Under the pieces are notes generated by a model. That model saw only the letters and a list, made by a program, of their open reading frames with translations, searched no databases and had not been told where the DNA came from. A DNA stretch of 64,000 nucleotides from positions 1 through 64,000 of the forward strand of contig CAXXXY010000008.1 of the NCBI GenBank assembly GCA_963667515.2, in the 5' to 3' direction. Made by a program: the position numbers and the translations under genes. Source of the DNA: VYDC01 sp963667515 (GTDB lineage: Bacteria > Chloroflexota > Dehalococcoidia > UBA2979). The stretch's first letter is position 1. Each line of letters starts with the position of its first letter. Positions 53,430 to 62,674 of the stretch are shown in pieces.

Positions 53430-53669
53430 ATGGAGATCGATGTCACACCGCTGACAGAGGCGCTGGGGAAGCTTCCTTGGTACCGCGACCTCACGAGCGG
53501 CCACCGCGATGAGCTGCTCGACGAGGTGACGGCGCTGATGTCGCGCACCAGCCAGCGCGCGGAGTACGAGCGTCTCCTGCGCCACTGGTCGATGGTCGCT
53601 CACGAAGACGCGAAGCGGTCGCGCTTCAGCTTGCTCAACGACTCCGGGCTGCTGCGCCCCGGCGCCTGA
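53430..53669 (+). CDS. Small conserved-looking cytosolic protein
   Basis: 79 residues, no family recognised. Helical, charged, with Trp-rich WYRDLTSGHRDELLDEV and LLRHWSMVAHEDAKR. Coding character is supported by non-Ala/Arg-biased composition unlike spurious frames nearby. ATG 53430 lies just after a TATTCG box at 53421-53426. Confidence 0.6.
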   Translation: MEIDVTPLTEALGKLPWYRDLTSGHRDELLDEVTALMSRTSQRAEYERLLRHWSMVAHEDAKRSRFSLLNDSGLLRPGA

Positions 53670-53747
53670 CCCGACCGCTCCCCCCGCCCGTCGTACGCCG
53701 GTCGCCCACCGCCCCGCCCCCGCTCGTCGGGGCCGCCGCTCCTCGGG

Positions 53748-54104
53748 CTATGCCTCCACCGTCGCCGTGAGCCCGTGCGCGCGCAGCCGGTCGCGGTAGA
53801 GCTCGGCCCGCTCCAGCGGGCAGCGGATCACCTCGGCGCGGCCGCGCAGGTGCGCGGCGAGCATCACCTCGGTGGCGCGCTCGACGTCGAGCTCGGGCAC
53901 GCTCGCGAGCAGCGCGCGGACCACGTGCCCCATGTCGTTCACGTCGTCGTTGTGCAGCATCACCACGTGCGGCGGGAGCAGCTCGGCGAGGTCGCGTGCG
54001 CGCTCGGCAGGCGCCTCGACCGGTGCGGGCGCCTCCGCGGGGGCGGACACGCCACCCGGCGGCACGGTGACGCGCGGCGGGCGCTCGACGTCGCGGACGG
54101 TCAT
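53748..54104 (-). CDS. clpS: ATP-dependent Clp protease adapter ClpS
   Basis: 118 residues. ClpS core at about 45-118: PPHVVMLHNDDVNDMGHVVRALL (Asn-Asp N-degron pocket), ATEVMLAAHLRGRAEV, LERAELYRDRLRAHGLTATVE. It hands N-end-rule substrates to ClpAP or ClpCP. The N-terminal 45 residues are Pro/Ala-rich. It starts 20 nt after the FkbM stop. Confidence 0.92.
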   Translation of the reverse strand: MTVRDVERPPRVTVPPGGVSAPAEAPAPVEAPAERARDLAELLPPHVVMLHNDDVNDMGHVVRALLASVPELDVERATEVMLAAHLRGRAEVIRCPLERAELYRDRLRAHGLTATVEA

Positions 54105-54123
54105 GGGGCGCGCCTCGTCGGCC

Positions 54124-54873
54124 CTACTCGTGCAGGAGGACCAGCAGCTCACCACAGGAGCGGGAGAGGTCGATCGCGAACCCTCTGTCGTAGAGCCGGC
54201 CGATCATGCGGTTCACCGGCTGCCGGCCGGCCGCGCCGTAGTGGGTCTCCAGGATGATCGCGCGAACGCCGGCGAGCTGGGAGCCCTCCAGCAGCTCGAC
54301 CTCGCCGCCCTCGATGTCGATCACGAGCACGGTTGGTCGGTACTCGGCCAGTCGGGCCTCGAAGCTCTCGGCCGGCACCTTGATCTCGTATTGCGTCTCG
54401 TCACGCCTCGCCAACGAGGACTCCCAGAAGTCCTCGTGGACGTAGAACGGGACCGTCGGCTGCGCTGCACGCTCCCCCGAGGCGCCGAGGAGGACCTTCT
54501 GCTCGATCTGCACGTGGACGCCGTTGAGCTGGTGATTCGCGCGAGCGAGATCGACGAGCCTCGGGTCCGCCTCGATGCAGAGGACGCTCTCGTCCCCGAC
54601 GATCGCCGCGCACTTCATCGCGAGGATGCCGATCCCGCCGCCGATCTCGAGCACCCGGTCCCCGGACTTGACGATCCTGGGGATGACCTCCCGCTCCTTC
54701 CTCTCGTAGCTCTCGTCGAGGAACACGCGAACCATCGCCGGTGAGAAGACCTCGTAGTCCACGACCACGGTGTAGCCATCCAGCGTGACGGTTCGCGGCC
54801 TGTATCGAGTGCGGAGGTGGAACCTGGTTCTCCTGGCGGCGTAGCGGGATGCCTTCGCAAGAAAGTCGCGCAC
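54124..54873 (-). CDS. FkbM-family methyltransferase
   Basis: 249 residues from GTG 54873 (GAGGTAAGG upstream). SAM-binding VKSGDRVLEIGGGIGILAMKCAA, SVLCIEADPRLVDLARAN, and the FkbM hallmark LVIDIEGGEVELLEG. Family members O-methylate sugars or polyketides. Base composition is less GC-biased than neighbours, with more Lys/Ile/Tyr, suggesting acquisition by transfer. Confidence 0.88.
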   Translation of the reverse strand: MRDFLAKASRYAARRTRFHLRTRYRPRTVTLDGYTVVVDYEVFSPAMVRVFLDESYERKEREVIPRIVKSGDRVLEIGGGIGILAMKCAAIVGDESVLCIEADPRLVDLARANHQLNGVHVQIEQKVLLGASGERAAQPTVPFYVHEDFWESSLARRDETQYEIKVPAESFEARLAEYRPTVLVIDIEGGEVELLEGSQLAGVRAIILETHYGAAGRQPVNRMIGRLYDRGFAIDLSRSCGELLVLLHE

Positions 54874-54950
54874 GGCGCCTTACCTCACGATCCCGCTCGT
54901 CGCCCCAACGCTTTCGCCCGCGCCTCGACGGGCGCGATCTGCCTCGGCGT

Positions 54951-55529
54951 TCATCTCACGCGTGGGGCGATGCGGTGCCCGGGTCCGCGCGCGAGAGTAG
55001 CGTATCCGGAGATCGCGGGCGCGAGCGCCCTCGACCGCCCGCTCGCGCGCCGACGCGGTCCGCGTGTGGGGGGCGCTCCCGGCGGCGCCGTCGACTCGCC
55101 GTCGCTCGATGAGCCTCGTGGAGGCTCGTAGCCGTAGGGGTAGAGCGCGGCGACGGCGGCGAGCAGCAGGCTGAGGCCGGCCGCGACCATCGCGCTGAGG
55201 ACGATGACGCTCGACCAGCGCGGCGCGCCGCGCAGCAGGAATGCGACGAGCAGCCCCGCCACCACCGTCGCAAGCGGCCCCACGAAGATCGCCTCGTGGC
55301 CCGCGACCTCGTAGAGGGCGCCGCGGGACATGAGCGACAGGATCGCCACGGGGATCGCCAGCGTGGCCCCGATGACGAGGGTGGCCAGCGGCAGGACGAG
55401 CAGGTAGAACAGCACATCGAGGACTCGGTCGGAGCCGCCCGGCGCTGCCGTGGGCGGGGCGATCACCGCACCCGGGTCGTATCGGAATCCGGTGACGGGG
55501 TCGTATTGCGGCGGGTACGCGTCGTGCAC
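54951..55529 (-). CDS. Hypothetical membrane protein
   Basis: 192 residues from GTG 55529 (GGAGG upstream). Pro/Tyr-rich N-terminus (YPPQYDPVTGFRYDPG), three membrane helices (DVLFYLLVLPLATLVIGATL; GPLATVVAGLLVAFLL; SVIVLSAMVAAGLSLLLAAVAAL) and an Arg/Ser-rich tail of uncertain reality. No family recognised. Confidence 0.6.
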   Translation of the reverse strand: MHDAYPPQYDPVTGFRYDPGAVIAPPTAAPGGSDRVLDVLFYLLVLPLATLVIGATLAIPVAILSLMSRGALYEVAGHEAIFVGPLATVVAGLLVAFLLRGAPRWSSVIVLSAMVAAGLSLLLAAVAALYPYGYEPPRGSSSDGESTAPPGAPPTRGPRRRASGRSRALAPAISGYATLARGPGHRIAPRVR

Positions 55530-55701
55530 GGAGCCTCCGCTCGTCGCCGGCGCCAGCATCGACGCCCGCGCGCCGCGTCGCATGGGTCGGCCGCACCCGC
55601 GAGCATGGGACGGGCCGCGCCGCCATCGCGCTGGCGGCACCCGCTCGTTGACGCGCCCACGGGCGCGTGATAGCAGGGGCACCGCTGGCGGGGGGGTCGC
55701 G

Positions 55702-56904
55702 ATGCAGCCGCTCGAGGGGATTCGCGTGGTCGAGGTCGGCGCCAGCGTGGCGTCCGCCGCGGCGACGAAGACCTTCTCCGACTACGGCGCGGACGTGGTG
55801 ACGGTGGAGCCGCCCGCGGGCGGCGCGCTGCGCCGGCTCGCGCCGTTCCCCGGCGACCGGCCGCACCTGGATCACGGCGCCTACCACCTGGCGTTCAACA
55901 CGGGGAAGCGCTCGCTGTGCCTCGACCTGTCGACGGCGTCGGGGCGCGAGGTGCTGGAGCGGCTGCTGGGCGGCGCGCAGCTCGCGTTCCTCGACATGGC
56001 GCCAGCCGAGGTGCGGCGGCTGCGCGCGCGGATCGACCCGCAGCGCGGGCCGAGCACCGTCGCGATCACGCCGCACGGCCTGGACGGCCCCTACGCCGAG
56101 CGCCGCGAGAACGACATGTCGGTGCTGGCGTGGACCACGCGCATGCATCGCAACGCCATCGCGGGCCGGGAGCCGCTGCGCTACGCGCCCGAGGCCGGGC
56201 ACGTGCAGGCCGCGCACACCGCCGCCGCGGCCGGCTTCGCGGTCTGCTGGGGGCTGCGCCACGGCGGGGTGCGCCACGGCGGGGTGCGCCGCGACGTGGA
56301 CGTGGCGTAGGTGGAGGCGATCCTCGGGAACGTCGACACCTCGTTCTTGCCGTGGGTCTTCACCGGCGCCGATTTCGCGCGCACCGGCGGACAGTCGCAC
56401 GCGGTCTACCCCACGGGGAACTACCGCTGTCGCGACGGCTACCTCACGCTCTCGGCTCACATGGAGCCGTGGTTCAGCCGGCTCTGCACGGCGATCGGGC
56501 ACCCCGAGATCCACGACGATCCGCGCTTCCAGCCGGGCGAGCGCCCGAAGCACTGGGACGACTTCATGGAGTACCTGGGGCCCTACCTCGCGTCGCGCAC
56601 CAAGCACGAGGCGTTCGAGGAGCTGCAGGACGCCGGGGTGATGGTGGCGCCGCTGCTCGACGTGGCGGAGACGGTGACGGAGCCACAGGCGGTCGCGCGC
56701 GGCTCCTTCGTGCAGGTGGAGCAGCCGGGCGTGGGCGCGCAGACGATCGCGGGGGCGCCGTATCGCACGGGCGGCCTCGACTCGGGGGCGTGGCAGGCGC
56801 GGCCCTCGCCGTGCCTCGGCGATCACACGGGCGCGCTGCTCGACGAGCTGGGCTACAGCGCCAATGAGCAGCAGGCGCTCTTCCGGGCAGGAGTCACGCG
56901 ATGA
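55702..56904 (+). pseudogene. CaiB/BaiF family III CoA-transferase, pair 1 subunit A, in-frame amber
   Basis: One frame of 400 sense codons with TAG at 56308-56310, in RRDVDVA-TAG-VEAILGNVD. The paralogue at 58394 reads RRDVEVAGVEALMGNVD, and many family members have Gln at this place, so CAG to TAG is the simplest origin. Otherwise complete: VVEVGASVASAAATKTFSDYGADVV, NTGKRSLCLDL, and GYLTLSAHMEPWFSRLC. Starts with ATG 55702. If truncated, only the first 202 residues are made. Substrate unknown. Confidence 0.85.
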
Positions 56905-57007
56905 CGAGGGTGGTGGCACCACCCGTCGCGCCCGGGGCTTGCGCCGATCGTCTCCGAGTCGTGACGCGCCCGCGGCGCCGGACGCGGCGCCGGGCAGGGG
57001 TGACGCG

Positions 57008-58261
57008 ATGACGACGCAGGCGCTGGCGGGGCTGCGCGTGATCGAGATGACGGAAGCGTGGGCGGGGCCCGTCGGCGCCTCGCTGCTGGGCGACATGGGC
57101 GCCGACGTGGTGAAAGTCGAGTCCTATCCGCGCAGCTCCATGACGCGGCCCGTGCTGCCGCGCGAGGCGACGATGCCGGGGGACGGCCCTCCGTACGAGC
57201 GCGACGCGCTGCACCACCAGGGGAACCGCAACAAGCGCAACGTCTGCCTCGACGTGCGCACGCCGGGCGGCGCCGAGGTGCTGCGCCGCCTCGTCGCCGG
57301 CGCCGACCTCTTCATCGAGGGCTACTCCGCGGGCACGATCGGCGCGCTCGGCTTCGGCTGGGAGGCCGTGCACGCGCTGAACCCGCGCACCTGCATGATC
57401 TCGCTGGCCGGCTGGGGCGTGGAGGGGACGTACGCCGGCAAGGTCACGCTGGGCGCCGGCCTCGACGCGACGTGCGGGCACATGGCGGCGCGCGGCTACC
57501 CCGACGGACCGATGGAGGACGTGCGCTCCAACTTCCATTCCGACGCGACCGGCGCCGCCACCGTCGTCTGCGCCGCGATCACGGCGCTCGAGCAGCGCGA
57601 GCGCACGGGCGAGGGCTGCTTCACCGACTTCTCGCAGTGGGAGGGGCTGGTCTGGCAGTTCCCCGGCCTGCTGGGCGAGTGGACGATGAACGGGCGGCTG
57701 CCCCCGCGCCTCGGGAACCGCGACCCGCACGTGGTGCCGCACGGCGCCTACCCCGCCGCGGGCGACGACGAGTGGGTGGCGATCGCCGCCGAGGATGACG
57801 CGTAGTGGGCGGGGCTCGCGCGAGCGCTGGGGCGGCCCGAGTGGGCCGAGGAGGCGCACCCGTGGGCCGCGCTGCTGGGCCGGCTGCGCGAGCGCGAAGC
57901 CGTCGACAACGCGATCGCCGAGCGCACGCGCGAGCATCCCGCCTTCGAGGTCGCGGACGCGGTGCAGGAGGCGGGCGCGATCGCGGCGCCGGTCGTCTCC
58001 TCGGCGCAGGTGCTGATGTCGCCGCAGCTCGCGGCGCGCGAGTGGAACCACACCGTCGAGCACCGCTGGACGGGGCCGGTGATGGTCGGCGGCTTTCTGT
58101 GGCAGGTGGAGCCCGATCCGCTGAGCTGGGACCGGCCGACCGCGCTGCTCGGCGAGCACAACCACGAGCTGCTCGCCGAGCTCAGCTACGGCGCCGCCGA
58201 GATCGCGGAGCTGGAGCGCGCCGGCGCGATCGCCGATCGCTACCCGCAGCCCGCGGAGTAG
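57008..58261 (+). pseudogene. CaiB/BaiF family III CoA-transferase, pair 1 subunit B, in-frame amber
   Basis: One frame with TAG at 57803-57805, in AEDDA-TAG-WAGLARALG; the paralogue at 59691 reads AQDDRQWGALAGVAG, so Gln (CAG) is expected. N-terminal half: EMTEAWAGPVGASLLGDMGADVVKVE, NRNKRNVCLDVRTPGGAEVLRRL; C-terminal: WNHTVEHRWTGPVMVGGFLW and LLGEHNHELLAEL. Probably forms a heteromer with the preceding gene. Confidence 0.85.
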
Positions 58262-58393
58262 CGCTCGCCCCCAGCCCGCGCTCGATGCTGCCTCGCTTGC
58301 GAGGCCGGCCCCGCCGCCCGTAGGGTGACGCGCCGCCGGGCTGCTCCCCGGCACTCCGCGGGAGGGGGCGGCGGCGGCGAGGCGGGAGCGCGG

Positions 58394-59596
58394 ATGCAGC
58401 CGCTCGATGGCCTGCGCGTGGTGGAGGTCGGTGGCACCATCGCGGCCGGCGTCGCCACCAAGCGCTTCTCCGACTTCGGCGCGAGCGTGGTGAAGGTCGA
58501 GCCGCCGACCGGCGCCGAGATCCGGCGTATCGCCCCCTTCCCCGACGACCGCCCGCACCTGGACACCGGCGCGCTGCACATGGCGTTCGACACGGGGAAG
58601 CGCTCGCTGGCGCTCGACCTCGGCACGCCGTCGGGGCGCGAGGTGCTCTCGCGGCTGCTCGAGGGCGCCGACCTGCTGGTGGCGCAGCTGCCCGTGCCGG
58701 AGCTGCGCGCGCTGCTCGGGCGCGTCGACGCGGAGAGCGGGCCCAGCACCGTCGCGATCACGGCGCACGGCATGGACGGCCCCTACGCCGAGCGCGCCGA
58801 GAACGACCTCACGATCTTCGGCTGGTCCACGCGCGCCCACCGCCACTCGGTCCAGGGGCGCGAGCCGCTGCGCTACGCGCCCAACGCCGGGCTGGTGCAG
58901 GTGGGGAACACCGCGGGGATGCTGGGCCTCGTCGCGATCTGGGGGCGCCGGCAGGACGGCCGCCGTCGCGACGTGGAGGTGGCGGGCGTCGAGGCGCTGA
59001 TGGGCAACGTCGACAGCTCGTTCTTCCTGTGGGCGGTCAACGGCGCGGTGCAGCCGCGATCCGGCGGGCAGTCGCGCCGCATCTACCCGATGGGCGCCTA
59101 CCCCTGCAAGGACGGCCACGTGCTGTTCTCGGCGGCGCGCGCGCCCTTCTTCCCCAACCTCTGTCGCGCGATCGGCTACCCGGAGATGGGCACCGATCCG
59201 CGCTTCACGGACCCGGCGCAGCGCGAAGAGCACTTCGAGGAGTTCCGCGACCGGCTGCTGCCGTGGCTGGCGACCCGCAACAAGTACGATATCTTCCACG
59301 AGCTGCAGGCCGCCGGCGTGATGGTGGCGCCGGTGCTCGACGCCTCGGAGGTGATGGTGGACGCGCAGTCGCAGGCGCGCAGCTCCTACGTGACGCTCGC
59401 ACAGCCCGGGCCGGGCGACGAGCCGATCGAGTTCACGATCCCCGGCGCGCCGTACCGCATGAACGGCCTCGACTCGGACGCGTGGCAGCCGGGCCCCGCG
59501 CCGCGCCTCGGCGAGCAGACCGGTGAGCTGCTGGATGAGCTCGGCTACACCCGCGACGAGCAGATCGCGCTCTTCCGAGCCGGAGTGACGGGATGA
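58394..59596 (+). CDS. CaiB/BaiF family III CoA-transferase, pair 2 subunit A
   Basis: 400 residues, intact. VVEVGGTIAAGVATKRFSDFGASVVKVEPP, DTGKRSLALDLGTPSGREV and GHVLFSAARAPFFPNLCRAIG. Transfers CoA between carboxylic acids by the family III mechanism. Clearly homologous over its full length to the gene at 55702. ATG 58394 after GCGGGAGCG. With the following gene it repeats the A-B order, so the two pairs arose by tandem duplication of a two-gene unit. Confidence 0.9.
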   Translation: MQPLDGLRVVEVGGTIAAGVATKRFSDFGASVVKVEPPTGAEIRRIAPFPDDRPHLDTGALHMAFDTGKRSLALDLGTPSGREVLSRLLEGADLLVAQLPVPELRALLGRVDAESGPSTVAITAHGMDGPYAERAENDLTIFGWSTRAHRHSVQGREPLRYAPNAGLVQVGNTAGMLGLVAIWGRRQDGRRRDVEVAGVEALMGNVDSSFFLWAVNGAVQPRSGGQSRRIYPMGAYPCKDGHVLFSAARAPFFPNLCRAIGYPEMGTDPRFTDPAQREEHFEEFRDRLLPWLATRNKYDIFHELQAAGVMVAPVLDASEVMVDAQSQARSSYVTLAQPGPGDEPIEFTIPGAPYRMNGLDSDAWQPGPAPRLGEQTGELLDELGYTRDEQIALFRAGVTG

Positions 59597-59690
59597 CCGG
59601 GCGGCGCGGCGCGGCCCCTCGGCTGCCCACCGCCGGCGCCCTGTCGGCACCCGAGACGCGCGGAAGGCGCCGCGGGGCGGGGGTGACGAG

Positions 59691-60944
59691 GTGAGCGGCG
59701 AGGCGCTGCGCGGGCTGCGCGTGGTCGAGCTCTCCGAGGTCTGGGCGGGGCCGTTCGGCTGCTCGCTGGTGGGCGACCTCGGCGCCGACGTCATCAAGCT
59801 CGAGACCTACCCGCGCAACTCGGAGACGCGGCCGCTGCGCGAGCCGGACCCGCGCGTCGCCGACGGCGACGGCCCCGTCTACGAGCGCGTCAACACCCAC
59901 CACCACGGCAACCGCAACAAGCGCAACATCGCCGTCGACGTGCGCACGCCCGAGGGGGCGGAGGTGCTGCGCCGGCTGATCGGCTGGGCGGACCTGCTGG
60001 TCGAGAGCTTCTCGGCGGGGACGATCGACCGCATGGGCTTCGGCTGGGAGACAGTGCACGCGCTCAACCCGCGCGTGTCGATGGTCTCGCTGGCCGGCTG
60101 GGGGCAGGAGGGGCCGTACGACGGTTACGTCATGTTCGGCGTCGGCTTCGATGCGATGGCGGGCCACGCCTCCGTGCGCGGCTACCCCGACGGCACGATG
60201 GCGGACATGATCCCGATCCTGCACTCCGACGCTACGGTGCCGCTGGCGTGGATCTTCGGCATGGTCGGCGCGCTGATGGAGCGCGAGCGCACGGGCGAGG
60301 GCAGCTACCTCGACCTTGCCCAGATCGAGGAGCTCTCGACCAACGTCCCGCAGCTGATCGCGGAGTGGACGCTGAACCACCGGCTGCCGCAGCGCCTGGG
60401 CGACTCCGACCCGCACATCGTGCCCCACGGCTGCTACCGCGCGGGTGGCGAGGACGCGTGGGTGAACATCGCCGCGCAGGACGACCGCCAGTGGGGGGCG
60501 CTGGCCGGGGTCGCGGGGCACCCCGAGTGGGCCGAGGACGGCCACCCCTGGGCCTCGGCGGCGGGGCGGGTGCGCGAGCGCGCCGCCGTCGACGCCGCGG
60601 TGGGCGCGTACGCGGCGAGCGACGACGCGTGGGCGATCGCCGACCGGTTGCAGGCGGCGGGCGTGATCGCGGCGCCGGTGCTCGCGCCGGGCGATCCGCT
60701 GCTCTCGCCGCAGCTCCACGCGCGCGAGTGGTTCCAGGCCGTCGATCACCCCTACCTGCCGAACCGGCTGCTGGGCGGCTTCCTGTGGCGCATGCGCCCC
60801 GACGGCCCCGCCTGGGACCGGCGCGCCGCCCTCGTTGGCGAGCACAACGCCGAGGTGCTCGGCGAGCTCGGCTACGGCGCGGGCGAGATCGAGGCGCTTA
60901 GCGCCGCCGGCGTGATCGGCGATCGCTACCCGGGCCCCGCCTAG
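59691..60944 (+). CDS. CaiB/BaiF family III CoA-transferase, pair 2 subunit B
   Basis: 417 residues from GTG 59691. VVELSEVWAGPFGCSLVGDLGADVIKLE, HGNRNKRNIAVDVRTPEGAEVLRRL, LNPRVSMVSLAGWGQEGPY, DDRQWGALAGVAGHPEWAED. Intact paralogue of 57008. Two-subunit family III transferases include the benzylsuccinate type; the true substrate is unknown. Confidence 0.9.
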   Translation: MSGEALRGLRVVELSEVWAGPFGCSLVGDLGADVIKLETYPRNSETRPLREPDPRVADGDGPVYERVNTHHHGNRNKRNIAVDVRTPEGAEVLRRLIGWADLLVESFSAGTIDRMGFGWETVHALNPRVSMVSLAGWGQEGPYDGYVMFGVGFDAMAGHASVRGYPDGTMADMIPILHSDATVPLAWIFGMVGALMERERTGEGSYLDLAQIEELSTNVPQLIAEWTLNHRLPQRLGDSDPHIVPHGCYRAGGEDAWVNIAAQDDRQWGALAGVAGHPEWAEDGHPWASAAGRVRERAAVDAAVGAYAASDDAWAIADRLQAAGVIAAPVLAPGDPLLSPQLHAREWFQAVDHPYLPNRLLGGFLWRMRPDGPAWDRRAALVGEHNAEVLGELGYGAGEIEALSAAGVIGDRYPGPA

Positions 60945-61078
60945 CGTCGGCCGGCCGCGTGCGGCTGCCCCTGCGGCGGCGGCCTGCCGTGACCGTGCCG
61001 ACTGCGCACTGGGCGGCTTCCGGCTAAGCTCGGGACGCTGCGCTGCGCCGGTGCCCGCCTGCCATCGAGGGGTGTCGC

Positions 61079-62545
61079 ATGGCCGTCGAGGAGTCGCCCG
61101 CCGAGAGCCAGCCGCCGGGCTCGCCGGCGGGGGCGCGGCCCGACATCCTGCTGCCGCTGGAGGCCCCCGGCGCCGCGCAGCTGATCGACCCGCGCCAGGG
61201 CGTGCGGCGGGCGCAGCTGCGCCGCTTCACGCGACCCGCCGAGCGCTTCATCTTCACCGAGGTCGCCGGCGGCGTCGTGATCATGATCGCGGTGGTCGTG
61301 GCGCTAGTGTGGGCGAACTCCCCGTGGTCGGACAGCTACCTCGACCTGCTGGACGTGCACCTTTCGGTGGACGTGGGGCTGTGGGAGTTCAACGAGCCGC
61401 TGCACCTCTGGATCAACGACGCCGCGATGGTGCTGTTCTTCTTCCTGGTGGGGATGGAGATCAAGCGCGAGGCGGTGATCGGCGAGCTCTCGTCGCCGCG
61501 CAAGCTGGTGGTGCCGATGGCCGGCGCCGCGGGCGGCATGGTGGTGCCGGTGCTGGTCTTCCTGCTCATCGTCGATGGCGCCGAGGCGCGCGGCGGCTGG
61601 GCGATCCCGATGGCCACCGATATCGCGATCGCGCTCGGCGTGGTCACGCTGCTGGGCTCGCGCGTGCCCTCGGGCCTCAAGGTGCTGCTGCTGGGCGTGG
61701 CGGTCGTCGACGACATCGGCGGCGTGCTGGTGATCGCCGTCTTTTACACCGAGTCGCTGGACTTCGGCGCGCTGGGGATCGCGGGCGGTGTGCTGGTGAC
61801 GCTGGCGCTCTTCAACCGCTACGGCGTGCGCGCGATCTACGTCTACTTCGCGCTGGGCGCCGTCGGCTGGGCGGCCACCGTCCAGTCCGGCGTGCACCCG
61901 ACGATCTTCGGCGTGGTGCTGGGCCTGATGACGCCGTGGCGCCCGTGGTACCACCCCGCGGGCTTCCTGGGGGTGGCGGAGCAGCTGCTGCAGCGCTTCC
62001 GCCGCGGCTACGAGGCGCCCGAGGAGCACTTCGGCCGGGAGCACGAGGCGGAGGCGCTGCGATCGCTGGCGGCGCTCTCGACCGAGACGGGGGCGCCCCT
62101 CGATCGGCTGGAGCACAGCCTGCTGCCGTGGTCGGCGCTCCTCGTGGTGCCGGTGTTCGCCTTCGCCAACGCGGGGGTCGATCTGCGCGACGGGGCGCTG
62201 GAGGCGGCGGTCACCTCGTCGCTGGGGGTGGGCGTGGGGCTGGGGCTGGTGATCGGCAAGCCGCTGGGCGTGGCGCTGGGCACCTGGCTCGCCGTGCGGC
62301 TCGGCGCGACCCTGCCCACCGGCGTGACCTGGCCGCAGGTGGTAGCGATGGGCGTGATCGCGGGCATCGGCTTCACCGTGGCGCTCTTCATCACGGAGCT
62401 CTCCTACCCCATCGACACGCTGGGCGAAGGGGTCGCGGAGGATCTGCTGCGCGAGGCGAAGGTCGGCATCCTGATCGGCTCGCTGCTGGCGGCGGTGGCG
62501 GGCGCGCTGGCGCTGGGGGCGGTGCTGCGGGCCGAGCGACGGTGA
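61079..62545 (+). CDS. nhaA: Na+/H+ antiporter NhaA
   Basis: 488 residues, somewhat longer than E. coli NhaA (388) owing to N- and C-terminal additions and a charged cytoplasmic loop (about 305-340). Signature LFFFLVGMEIKREAVIGELSSPRK and the ion-binding pair VAVVDDIGGVLVIAVFYT. ATG 61079; a GCTAAGCT box lies at 61023-61030. Confidence 0.93.
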   Translation: MAVEESPAESQPPGSPAGARPDILLPLEAPGAAQLIDPRQGVRRAQLRRFTRPAERFIFTEVAGGVVIMIAVVVALVWANSPWSDSYLDLLDVHLSVDVGLWEFNEPLHLWINDAAMVLFFFLVGMEIKREAVIGELSSPRKLVVPMAGAAGGMVVPVLVFLLIVDGAEARGGWAIPMATDIAIALGVVTLLGSRVPSGLKVLLLGVAVVDDIGGVLVIAVFYTESLDFGALGIAGGVLVTLALFNRYGVRAIYVYFALGAVGWAATVQSGVHPTIFGVVLGLMTPWRPWYHPAGFLGVAEQLLQRFRRGYEAPEEHFGREHEAEALRSLAALSTETGAPLDRLEHSLLPWSALLVVPVFAFANAGVDLRDGALEAAVTSSLGVGVGLGLVIGKPLGVALGTWLAVRLGATLPTGVTWPQVVAMGVIAGIGFTVALFITELSYPIDTLGEGVAEDLLREAKVGILIGSLLAAVAGALALGAVLRAERR

Positions 62546-62674
62546 CCCGGCGCCCGGCGCCCGCTCGCCTCCCCGCGCTCGAGGGCGCCCCGCTCCTGTG
62601 CGGCCTGCCCGCGTGGGCCCCGACGGAGCGCGATCCCCGCCGCGGCCGACGGCACCGCCTCCCGCGGATCTAGG

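Noticed and set aside
33045..57805. TAG reassigned to glutamine in this genome
   Set aside because: TAG is the ordinary terminator of many intact genes here (for example murI, atpA, atpD, mreB, argC), so only local mutation, error or suppression can explain the internal ambers.
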